Below are positions 1-5,868 of a DNA stretch of 7,196 nt, one piece after another (position 1 is the first letter of the stretch; each line of letters begins with the position of its first letter). The notes under the pieces were generated by a model. The model did not search any database and was not told the DNA's origin. It saw only the letters and a program-made list of their open reading frames with translations. The stretch lies in the NCBI GenBank assembly GCA_026395615.1, contig JAPLYH010000023.1, positions 1,126 to 8,321 of the forward strand, in the 5' to 3' direction. The translations under genes and the position numbers were made by a program. The stretch is from Candidatus Parcubacteria bacterium. GTDB taxonomy: Bacteria > Patescibacteriota > Minisyncoccia > Minisyncoccales > PEYH01.

Positions 1-2045
1 CAGCAGGGATTCTAGGATTATTTGATTTATCTTCAAATAATCAGAATATGGGATTTCGTTTGTTCTACGCCGGCAGAGGTGGATGGATAGGTAATATTGC
101 ATCATGGCCATTGATGAAAGTTTTTGGATTTTGGATATCTTTGATAATATTATTGGCATTAATAGTAGTGGCCGGTGTTATTTTCCGGTTCTTTATCTGT
201 TCTTCTCGTAAAAAAGAGTCCATATCAACAGATGATGAGGAAGAATTTACTCCTGAAAAAGTAGAAAAGGAAATAAGAAAACCCCTTATTCACAAAGTGT
301 TTGCTCCGAAATTTCAAGTAAGTAAAATAGAAGATAAAGAAGATAAAAAGGAGTTTCCAAAGAAGAAAGAAGAAGAGATTAAAGGACAGGAGCCAGTATT
401 AGCGCCTGTTATTGGGTCATCAATAGCATCAGGAGCATTGAAAACAGATTGGAAATTACCGCCTGTAGATTTACTGTCTCAAGATAAAGGGACTCCTCAA
501 GCGGGCGATGTTAAGACAAATTCTGAAATCATAGAGAAAACACTTGAAAATTTTGGAATTTCAGTTGCAATGTCGGATATTAATATCGGGCCTACAGTCA
601 CTCAATATACATTAAAACCCGCAGAAGGGGTAAAGCTTTCAAAAATTACTACTCTTAATAATAATCTAGCGCTGGCATTAGCTGCTCATCCCATCAGAAT
701 TGAGGCGCCTATTCCGGGAAAGTCCCTGGTTGGAATTGAGGTGCCAAATAAAAGCAGGACATTGGTGCGTTTAAGAAATCTTGTTGATAACCCCGTTTTT
801 CAAAATGACCAATCTACTCTCGTTTTTTCAATAGGAAGAGATGTTGTAGGAGATGCATTCTATGCCAATTTAGGAAGAATGCCCCATCTATTAGTCGCAG
901 GGTCAACGGGAAGCGGAAAAACAATTTGTTTAAGTACCATAATTTTAAGTTTGCTTTATCGTAATTCTCCGGAACAATTACGCCTTATTTTGATTGACCC
1001 AAAAAGAGTAGAGTTTTCTAACTATAATGGAATTCCTCATTTATTGGGTCCAGTTATATTTGATGTCCAAAAAACATTAAGCGTTTTAAAGTGGCTTATT
1101 GATGAAATGGAAAGAAGGTTTGAAATTCTTTCTAATGCGGGTAGTCGTAATATTGATGAATATAATAAGAAGATTCAGGGTAGCGGTAAAAATTCGGAAG
1201 AAGTAAAAATAATGCCTTATATTATTCTGACCATAGACGAGTTAGCGGACCTTATGGCGGCTAAAGGCAGAGAAATAGAAGCTGGAATAGTAAGATTAGC
1301 TCAAAAATCGAGGGCAGTAGGCATTCATTTAATTTTAGCGACCAAAAGACCATCAGTTGAAGTAATCACCGGGTTAATAAAAGCAAATATTATTGCCCGC
1401 ATTGCTTTTCAAGTCGCATCCCAAGTTGATTCCAGGACTATTTTAGATACTTCTGGAGCGGAAAAATTACTCGGCTTAGGAGATTTATTATTTATCTCAG
1501 CGGAATTTTCCAAGCCAAAAAGGCTGCAAGGGGCGTATGTTTCCAGCAAGGAAGTAGAACAAGTAGTTGATTTCATTAAAAAACAAAACCACAGAGAGGA
1601 TAAAGAAGATGAATTGGCCGACAGTATTAATGGCGAGTTGCAGAGGTTAGAAAATTTTGGAACAATCGGCGGAGGAGGAAATATAGAATTTGACCCAGTT
1701 TATCAAGAAGCAAAACATTTAGTGCTTGAAACTAAAAAAGCATCAGCGTCTTTTTTGCAAAGAAAATTAAGAATTGGTTATGCCCGCGCTGCTCGCTTAT
1801 TAGATATGCTTGAAGAGACGGGTGTGGTTGGTCCTGCTGACGGAGCAAAACCAAGAGAGGTTTTTATGGACGAAGAAGCTATATTGCAAAATCATAAGAG
1901 CGAGCGCGTGGAAGAAGATATCGATGAATCCATAAATACGGAAGATAATAAAGATGACAATGAAGAAGATTATAAACCAAGCGAAGAATATGAAGATTTT
2001 GATGCGTCAGAAAGTGAAGAAGAGGTAAAAGAAGAAGATGAATAA
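1..2045 (+). CDS. ftsK: DNA translocase FtsK/SpoIIIE (5' end outside window)
   Basis: This is a septum-anchored, ATP-driven double-stranded DNA pump that clears and aligns chromosome termini at division. The frame is open to base 3, and the first ATG (48) lies inside a membrane-domain sequence, so the true start is upstream. Numbering from that Met: a last transmembrane helix at about 27-50; a Lys/Glu-rich low-complexity linker at about 51-130; the alpha domain at about 136-245; and the RecA-like motor with Walker A GSTGSGKT (285-292), LIDPKRVEF, and Walker B ILTIDELADLM (D397, E398). The conserved block ATKRPSVEVITGLIKANI follows. The winged-helix gamma domain spans about 548-606 (RIGYARAARLLDMLE, GPADGAKPREVF), which in the family recognises polar guide sequences and contacts XerD. 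After gamma comes an unusual acidic tail of about 50 residues. recA follows 24 bases later in the same frame and is probably co-transcribed. Identity is secure; only the start is unknown. Confidence 0.96.
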   Translation, partial: AGILGLFDLSSNNQNMGFRLFYAGRGGWIGNIASWPLMKVFGFWISLIILLALIVVAGVIFRFFICSSRKKESISTDDEEEFTPEKVEKEIRKPLIHKVFAPKFQVSKIEDKEDKKEFPKKKEEEIKGQEPVLAPVIGSSIASGALKTDWKLPPVDLLSQDKGTPQAGDVKTNSEIIEKTLENFGISVAMSDINIGPTVTQYTLKPAEGVKLSKITTLNNNLALALAAHPIRIEAPIPGKSLVGIEVPNKSRTLVRLRNLVDNPVFQNDQSTLVFSIGRDVVGDAFYANLGRMPHLLVAGSTGSGKTICLSTIILSLLYRNSPEQLRLILIDPKRVEFSNYNGIPHLLGPVIFDVQKTLSVLKWLIDEMERRFEILSNAGSRNIDEYNKKIQGSGKNSEEVKIMPYIILTIDELADLMAAKGREIEAGIVRLAQKSRAVGIHLILATKRPSVEVITGLIKANIIARIAFQVASQVDSRTILDTSGAEKLLGLGDLLFISAEFSKPKRLQGAYVSSKEVEQVVDFIKKQNHREDKEDELADSINGELQRLENFGTIGGGGNIEFDPVYQEAKHLVLETKKASASFLQRKLRIGYARAARLLDMLEETGVVGPADGAKPREVFMDEEAILQNHKSERVEEDIDESINTEDNKDDNEEDYKPSEEYEDFDASESEEEVKEEDE

Positions 2046-2069
2046 TTTTCAATAATTAAAAATAAAATT

Positions 2070-3098
2070 ATGGCAAAAGAAGAAAAGAAAAGTTCCGAGA
2101 AAAAACTTAATCACATTGATCTTCAAGAAACACTTGAGGAAATAAAAAAAGAATTTGGGGAAGGAGCGATTATGCGTCTCCAAGAAGTCGAGGCGGTTAA
2201 TGTGGATAGTATCTCAACTGGATCTATATTTTTGGATTCGGCGTTAGGAGTAGGAGGATTGCCAAGGGGCAGAATAGTTGAAATTTATGGACCAGAAAGC
2301 TCCGGAAAAAGCACTTTAGCTATGCATTGCGCTGCAGAAGCGCAGAAAAAAGGAGGAGTCGCAGCTTTTATTGATGCGGAACACGCCCTTGACCCGGAAT
2401 ACTCAAAAAAATTGGGAGTAAAAATAGATGAACTTTTAATTTCTCAACCGGATTCAGGCGAACAAGGACTCCAAATAGTTGAAAGTTTAGTTAGGTCAAA
2501 CCAGGTGGATATAATAATTATAGATTCTGTGGCAGCGCTTACTCCGAGAAAAGAAATTGCCGGAGAAATAGGAGACCTGCAGATAGGTCTTCAAGCGCGA
2601 TTAATGAGTCAGGGGTTAAGAAAATTATCCGGTATCGCTTCAAAGTCAAAAACGATAATCGTTTTTTTGAATCAAACCAGAATGAAAATTGGTATTCCAT
2701 TTGGCAATCCGGAAACAACACCCGGAGGAATGGCTTTAAAATTTTATGCTTCAGTAAGGATTCGCTTGCAGAGAACAGCGCAAATTAAACAAGGAGAAGA
2801 TATTATTGGTTCACGCATTAAGGCAAAGATTGTAAAAAACAAGGTGGCTGCGCCATTTAAAACAGCGGAATTTGATATTTATTATAATGAAGGCATCTCC
2901 AACACAGCTGATATTATAAACGCTGGATTAAAATACGGAGTGATAAAAAAGAGTGGAAGTTGGTTTGCTTATGGAGAGGAAAAATTAGGGCAAGGAATGC
3001 CCGGAACGAAACAAGCCCTGAAAGACAATAAAGAATTGATGAAAAAGATTAAAAAAGATGTTTTGGACAAAATGAAAGAGGAGGAATCTAAAATGTAA
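2070..3098 (+). CDS. recA: Recombinase RecA
   Basis: RecA forms ATP-dependent filaments on single-stranded DNA, pairs homologous strands, and in many bacteria promotes LexA self-cleavage. At 342 residues it is full length. Visible landmarks: N-terminal polymerisation helix; Walker A GPESSGKST (74-82); DAEHALDP with the catalytic Glu at 104; Walker B VDIIIIDSVAAL (146-157); the L1-region block GEIGDLQIGLQARLMSQ; NQTRMKIG followed by the L2 loop FGNPETTPGG (211-220); and KFYASVR. The C-terminal DNA-binding domain is present, but the final tail is short and mixed Lys/Glu rather than the long acidic tail of E. coli RecA. The ATG at 2070 is the only usual start codon after the in-frame ftsK stop at 2043-2045. 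No Shine-Dalgarno and no evident SOS operator lie in the 24-base gap. A terminator follows, and no recX is adjacent. Confidence 0.98.
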   Translation: MAKEEKKSSEKKLNHIDLQETLEEIKKEFGEGAIMRLQEVEAVNVDSISTGSIFLDSALGVGGLPRGRIVEIYGPESSGKSTLAMHCAAEAQKKGGVAAFIDAEHALDPEYSKKLGVKIDELLISQPDSGEQGLQIVESLVRSNQVDIIIIDSVAALTPRKEIAGEIGDLQIGLQARLMSQGLRKLSGIASKSKTIIVFLNQTRMKIGIPFGNPETTPGGMALKFYASVRIRLQRTAQIKQGEDIIGSRIKAKIVKNKVAAPFKTAEFDIYYNEGISNTADIINAGLKYGVIKKSGSWFAYGEEKLGQGMPGTKQALKDNKELMKKIKKDVLDKMKEEESKM

Positions 3099-3113
3099 AT
3101 AATCTTTTAAAAC

Positions 3114-3139
3114 AAAAAACCGCTTCAGGCGGTTTTTTT
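3114..3139. terminator. Bidirectional intrinsic terminator between recA and rpsR
   Basis: A six-A run plus CCGC (3114-3123) pairs with GCGG plus a T run (3129-3138) around the five-base loop TTCAG. This gives a 4-bp GC core extended by six A-T pairs, with a seven-T tract on the plus strand. The A run supplies the U tract when read from the minus strand, so the one element can stop both recA and the convergent rpsF-ssb-rpsR transcript. It sits 15 bases past the recA stop and 20 bases past the rpsR stop. Confidence 0.9.
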
Positions 3140-3159
3140 GTGATGAGAACAAATTTAAA

Positions 3160-3357
3160 TTACTTTTTAGTAGCAGAGAGTAATCCTAAGTGTCGGGCTT
3201 GTTTCACAGCAGTAGCCATTTTTCTTTGATGAAAACTGCAAAGTCCGGTCTTTTCTTTAGACCTGATTTTCCCCAGACCAGTTAGAAATTTTTTTAATTG
3301 GTCGGTTTTTTTAAAATCTATTTCTTTAATGTTTTGTTTGCAAAAAAAACAATTCAT
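3160..3357 (-). CDS. rpsR: 30S ribosomal protein S18 (bS18)
   Basis: S18 is a small-subunit protein that pairs with S6 on the 16S rRNA platform. At 65 residues it is compact. The core IKEIDFKKTDQLKKFLT followed by GLCSFHQRKMATAVKQARHLGLL matches the family. CxxC at C3/C6 and CxxH at C40/H43 form a possible zinc site, like the zinc-binding S18 variants known in many bacteria and unlike E. coli S18. The ATG at 3357 is well bounded: an in-frame TAG lies at 3367-3369 with no start codon between. It is the last gene of the rpsF-ssb-rpsR unit, 36 bases after ssb. A small hairpin precedes the start and no good Shine-Dalgarno is seen. The usual downstream partner rplI (L9) is absent; a terminator follows instead. 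Confidence 0.95.
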   Translation of the reverse strand: MNCFFCKQNIKEIDFKKTDQLKKFLTGLGKIRSKEKTGLCSFHQRKMATAVKQARHLGLLSATKK

Positions 3358-3361
3358 GCCA

Positions 3362-3378
3362 TTTGCCTAAGAGGCGAA
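3362..3378 (-). promoter_or_regulatory. Possible small hairpin just upstream of the rpsR start
   Basis: On the minus-strand transcript the 36-base ssb-rpsR gap contains GCCU-CUU-AGGC (3375-3365), flanked by UU/AA pairs with one C-A mismatch. It ends four bases before the rpsR ATG. It could hold the initiation region in structure or be chance. There is no poly-U tract, so it is not a terminator. It does not obviously resemble the S6:S18-binding leader motif known from other bacteria. Confidence 0.3.
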
Positions 3379-3393
3379 TTACTTGTAGATATT

Positions 3394-3849
3394 TTAAAAC
3401 GGAATCTCTTCTATATTGATATCATCTCCTTCTTCTATAGTTGGGATATCTTCAGAAGGGGATTCATTTTTTGAATCACTACCTCCAGCGAAATCTTCGC
3501 TTTTTGAGGTCGTTCCAGCGGTTCTAGGACCAAGTTGTATATTATCTGCGACAACTTCTGTCCTATATTTTTTGATTCCAGATGGATCGTCCCAGCTCCT
3601 TGTGATGATTTTCCCTTCAATAAAAACCAAACTTCCTTTTCTTAAATACTGTGAAGCGATTGTGGCTAAATTTCTCCAAGCAACAATATTATGATATTCA
3701 GCTTTTTGTTGTTTCTGACCCGTTTCTTTGTTTGTCCAAACCTGGTTAGTAGCCATTCGGAAGCTGCATACCGGTTGCCCTGATGGTAAATTACGGAGCT
3801 CGGGATCGCTGGTAAGATTACCTAATAAGAATGCCTTATTTAAATTCAT
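3394..3849 (-). CDS. ssb: Single-stranded DNA-binding protein
   Basis: SSB coats single-stranded DNA in replication, repair and RecA-mediated recombination, and recruits partners through its C-terminal tip. It has 151 residues. The OB fold covers about 1-106 (NKAFLLGNLTSDPELR, YLRKGSLVFIEGKI, YRTEVVADNIQLG). Aromatic residues W38, Y52, W58 and W86 sit at a constant offset of two from the E. coli stacking residues W40, W54, F60 and W88, so the DNA-contact surface looks preserved. A Ser/Gly/Asp-rich flexible linker (about 108-140) leads to the acidic tip DINIEEIPF, equivalent to the DDDIPF protein-docking tail. The start follows from homology and lies inside the last codons of rpsF (14-base overlap), which suggests translational coupling. 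No Shine-Dalgarno is visible. It lies between rpsF and rpsR, the conserved bacterial arrangement. Confidence 0.97.
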   Translation of the reverse strand: MNLNKAFLLGNLTSDPELRNLPSGQPVCSFRMATNQVWTNKETGQKQQKAEYHNIVAWRNLATIASQYLRKGSLVFIEGKIITRSWDDPSGIKKYRTEVVADNIQLGPRTAGTTSKSEDFAGGSDSKNESPSEDIPTIEEGDDINIEEIPF

Positions 3850-4306
3850 TTTCTTTTGTATTAAAAATTTCTTCTATTTTTTTATCTATATCCTTGAGCT
3901 CGACCTTTTGCTCCTTTCCGGATATTTTATCAGTTGTATTTTCAATAATACTTTCTTTTTCTTCTGTTTCTGCCTTCTTAAATAAAGATTTGCGCGCAGA
4001 AGGAACATATGGCTTATGTTTGGGTATCTCCTTTAAAAAATAGCGGAGAATTTGATTTTCTGATGTTATTTTTTTCTGCAATTCAGGCATTTTTTCTCCA
4101 TCATACGAAAAATCAAGAGCCAGAAGCACGGCTCCTTTTTCTTTTTTAACTGGATAGCCTAAAGTTCTCTCTTCAGGAGAATTAATTGTTGATACCTTGC
4201 CTTCACCCTCTTGAATGAGGTGGTTTATCCGCTCTGTTATTTGCTCTCTTTCTGTAGGCTCAGTCAAGGCAGAAACAAGACAAACTAATTGATAATTTTT
4301 AGTCAT
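3836..4306 (-). CDS. rpsF: 30S ribosomal protein S6 (bS6) with long C-terminal extension
   Basis: S6 binds the central domain of 16S rRNA as a heterodimer with S18. The globular ferredoxin-like domain covers about 1-95: NYQLVCLVSAL forms the first strand, RTLGYPVKKEKGAVLLALDFSY is the conserved central block, and ENQILRYFL the last strand. Residues 96-156 are an extra Lys/Glu-rich tail containing KVELKDIDKKIEEIF (134-148), predicted amphipathic helix. Most S6 proteins are near 95-100 residues, so this 156-residue form is long; I recall similar tails in Patescibacteria. The ATG at 4306 is bounded by an in-frame TAA at 4316-4318, with no other start codon between. It is the first gene of the operon with ssb and rpsR. 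A promoter placed almost on top of the ATG suggests leaderless translation. Confidence 0.95.
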   Translation of the reverse strand: MTKNYQLVCLVSALTEPTEREQITERINHLIQEGEGKVSTINSPEERTLGYPVKKEKGAVLLALDFSYDGEKMPELQKKITSENQILRYFLKEIPKHKPYVPSARKSLFKKAETEEKESIIENTTDKISGKEQKVELKDIDKKIEEIFNTKENEFK

Positions 4307-4312
4307 AGCACT

Positions 4313-4341
4313 ACTTTAACAAGAAATTGTTTTTAGGTCAA
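4313..4341 (-). promoter_or_regulatory. Sigma-70-type promoter for rpsF-ssb-rpsR
   Basis: On the minus strand, TTGACC (4341-4336; 5/6 to TTGACA) is followed by exactly 17 bases and TAAAGT (4318-4313; 4/6 to TATAAT). TGT directly precedes the -10 (4321-4319), making an extended -10. With the last base of the -10 at position -7, the predicted +1 falls at 4306, the A of the rpsF ATG. The element lies in the 96-base divergent gap, and the rpsF cluster has no other room for a promoter. Confidence 0.75.
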
Positions 4342-4388
4342 GGCTTTCTGAGCTCCCAACTGATCTCGCTTTTTTGAATATTTTAGGT

Positions 4389-4394
4389 TAGAAT
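4389..4394 (+). promoter_or_regulatory. Candidate -10 box for the sugar mutase gene
   Basis: TAGAAT matches TATAAT at 5/6. The hexamer 17 bases upstream (TCGCTT, 4366-4371) is a poor -35, so support is weaker than for the divergent rpsF promoter. The predicted start near 4401 would leave a leader of about two bases before the ATG at 4403. A promoter must lie in or near this 96-base gap because the gene upstream is divergent. Confidence 0.4.
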
Positions 4395-4402
4395 AAAAAT
4401 AT

Positions 4403-5812
4403 ATGAATATAAATCCATCAATTTTTAGAGCCTATGATATTAGGGGGGTTTATCCTGAAGAGTTAAACGAAGATGGGGCTCGTAAAATTGCCCAATCTTT
4501 TGTTTTTCTGTATCCCTGGGCAGAAAAATTGGTTATTGCTGCCGACCCTCGATTAAGCTCGCCGATTTTAAAGCAAACAATGATTGATGTTTTTGTGGGA
4601 GCGGGTAAAACAGTAATAGATCTTGGAACTGTGCCAGACCCATTATTTTATTTTATACTTTTTAATCATAAATTAGATGGAGGCGTTATGATTTCCGGAT
4701 CTCATAACCCAAAAGAATATAACGGTTTGACTTTAAGCATAAGAAGAAAAGATAGTGATTTAGTGGAGGACTTAATAGGGCCGGAATTAGAAAAAATAAG
4801 AGATTTAGCATTAGGAAACACTGAAATTAATATTCCAAAAGGGAAGGGAGAGGCGAAACTATTGGATATTAGCGAAGAATATATAAAATATGTTTCTTCT
4901 TTAGTAAAAATAAATAAACCATTGAAGATTTTAATTGATAGTGGCAACGGATCCATCGGCTTATTAGCCGAGAGATTGTTTAGAGCAATAGGGTGCGAAG
5001 CTAATACAATGTATGCTGACCCTGATGGAAATTTTCCAAACCATTTACCAGACCCATATGAGAAGGAAAATCTTAAAGATATAAAAGAAGGAGTTGTTGC
5101 TGGCGGATATGATTTGGGTTTTGCTTTTGATGCTGATGGAGATAGGGTGGCTCCTATAGATAAACGAGGGAAAGAAGTTTCTGGAGATGATTGCCTTCTT
5201 ATATTAGCCCGCCAAGCTATTAGAAAAAAAAGAGGGCCTATAGTTCATTGTATGAGGGCTTCAGCTGCCTTTTTGGATGAAATGAAAAAAGAAGGAATTA
5301 CCACTTATTTTTCTGTTTCTCATCATAATGCAGTTATTAAAAAAGTTATGGAAATAGGAGCATCGTTTGGAGGAGAGATTACATATCATTTTCTATTTCC
5401 TTTAGATTATTATTTAGTAGATGACGCCCTTTTTGCATCTCTTAAATTGGCCGAAATAGCGTCTCAGCAAGAGAGTTTTATTGATTATTTGGATAGCTTG
5501 CCGAAATACACAGTGAGTCCGGAAGTATTTATTCCCACAGATGACTCTATAAAGTTTCAATTAATAAAAAATTTACAACAGTATTTAAGAGATAACAATT
5601 ATAATTTTATAGATATTGATGGAGCAAGAATAAACTTTGACGGGGGGTGGGCACTAATAAGAGCGTCAAATACCAGTCCATTTATTAAATGTCGTTTTGA
5701 AGGCAGAGATGATTCGATTCTTAAGGATATAGAGAGGAAATCATTGGATATTTTTGAAAAAAACGGTATACAAATTCCTATTGAGATAAAAAAGGAGCTG
5801 GGAATTAATTAA
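4403..5812 (+). CDS. Phosphomannomutase/phosphoglucomutase (alpha-D-phosphohexomutase)
   Basis: This enzyme interconverts hexose 6-phosphate and 1-phosphate through a bisphosphate intermediate, in the cytoplasm, supplying nucleotide-sugar synthesis for surface glycans. At 469 residues it has all four domains. Visible motifs: FRAYDIRG (8-15); the phosphoserine loop MISGSHNPKEYNG with S100; the Mg2+ loop DADGDR (243-248); the sugar-binding loop GGEITYH (323-329); and the phosphate-binding loop RASNTSP (420-426). Overall it resembles the dual PMM/PGM of the AlgC/ManB type; specificity for mannose or glucose cannot be decided here. GGEITYH differs from the common GEMSGH: the Glu and His are kept, Ser becomes Thr and Gly becomes Tyr. 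An in-frame TAA at 4394-4396 fixes the start. It is a single-gene unit with divergent rpsF upstream and a terminator shared with convergent RNase J downstream. Confidence 0.93.
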   Translation: MNINPSIFRAYDIRGVYPEELNEDGARKIAQSFVFLYPWAEKLVIAADPRLSSPILKQTMIDVFVGAGKTVIDLGTVPDPLFYFILFNHKLDGGVMISGSHNPKEYNGLTLSIRRKDSDLVEDLIGPELEKIRDLALGNTEINIPKGKGEAKLLDISEEYIKYVSSLVKINKPLKILIDSGNGSIGLLAERLFRAIGCEANTMYADPDGNFPNHLPDPYEKENLKDIKEGVVAGGYDLGFAFDADGDRVAPIDKRGKEVSGDDCLLILARQAIRKKRGPIVHCMRASAAFLDEMKKEGITTYFSVSHHNAVIKKVMEIGASFGGEITYHFLFPLDYYLVDDALFASLKLAEIASQQESFIDYLDSLPKYTVSPEVFIPTDDSIKFQLIKNLQQYLRDNNYNFIDIDGARINFDGGWALIRASNTSPFIKCRFEGRDDSILKDIERKSLDIFEKNGIQIPIEIKKELGIN

Positions 5813-5821
5813 AACGTAAGG

Positions 5822-5860
5822 ATACAAAAACACCCGAAAATTTTTCGGGTGTTTTTGTAT
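5822..5860. terminator. Perfect inverted-repeat bidirectional terminator
   Basis: Bases 5822-5840 are exactly complementary to 5842-5860, with a single T at 5841 in the centre. The GC core CACCCG/CGGGTG is capped by an A/T run that must open to form the loop, and flanked by A5/T5 runs that supply a U tract on either strand. It starts 10 bases after the mutase stop and ends 9 bases before the RNase J stop codon, so it can end both convergent transcripts. Confidence 0.92.
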
Positions 5861-5868
5861 TTTTTCCT

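Noticed and set aside
300..380. Repeat-like GAAGATAAAGAAGATAAAAAG stretch in ftsK
   Set aside because: It is a Lys/Glu/Asp-rich linker typical of FtsK between membrane and motor domains, not an independent DNA repeat.
2046..2069. Possible separate recA promoter (TAAAAT/TAATTA near 2053-2068)
   Set aside because: Hexamers arise easily in such A/T-rich sequence, no -35 is correctly spaced, and the better-placed box would put the start inside recA.
2539..2721. 60-codon open frame on the minus strand inside recA
   Set aside because: It is antisense to a conserved part of recA and its product resembles nothing known to me.
3435..3620. Minus-strand 61-codon frame inside ssb
   Set aside because: It overlaps ssb in another frame and shows no family motifs.
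3416..4043. Several plus-strand open frames over ssb and rpsF (3416-3694, 3728-3985, 3831-4043)
   Set aside because: They are shadows of the minus-strand ssb and rpsF. The Phe/Ser-rich hydrophobic products come from reading A-rich coding DNA in reverse.
4374..4394. TTGAAT as -35 for the mutase -10 TAGAAT
   Set aside because: The gap between the hexamers is only 9 bases, too short for sigma-70 promoters.
4702..4956. 84-codon minus-strand frame inside the mutase gene
   Set aside because: It is antisense to the conserved mutase active-site region and shows no recognisable domain.
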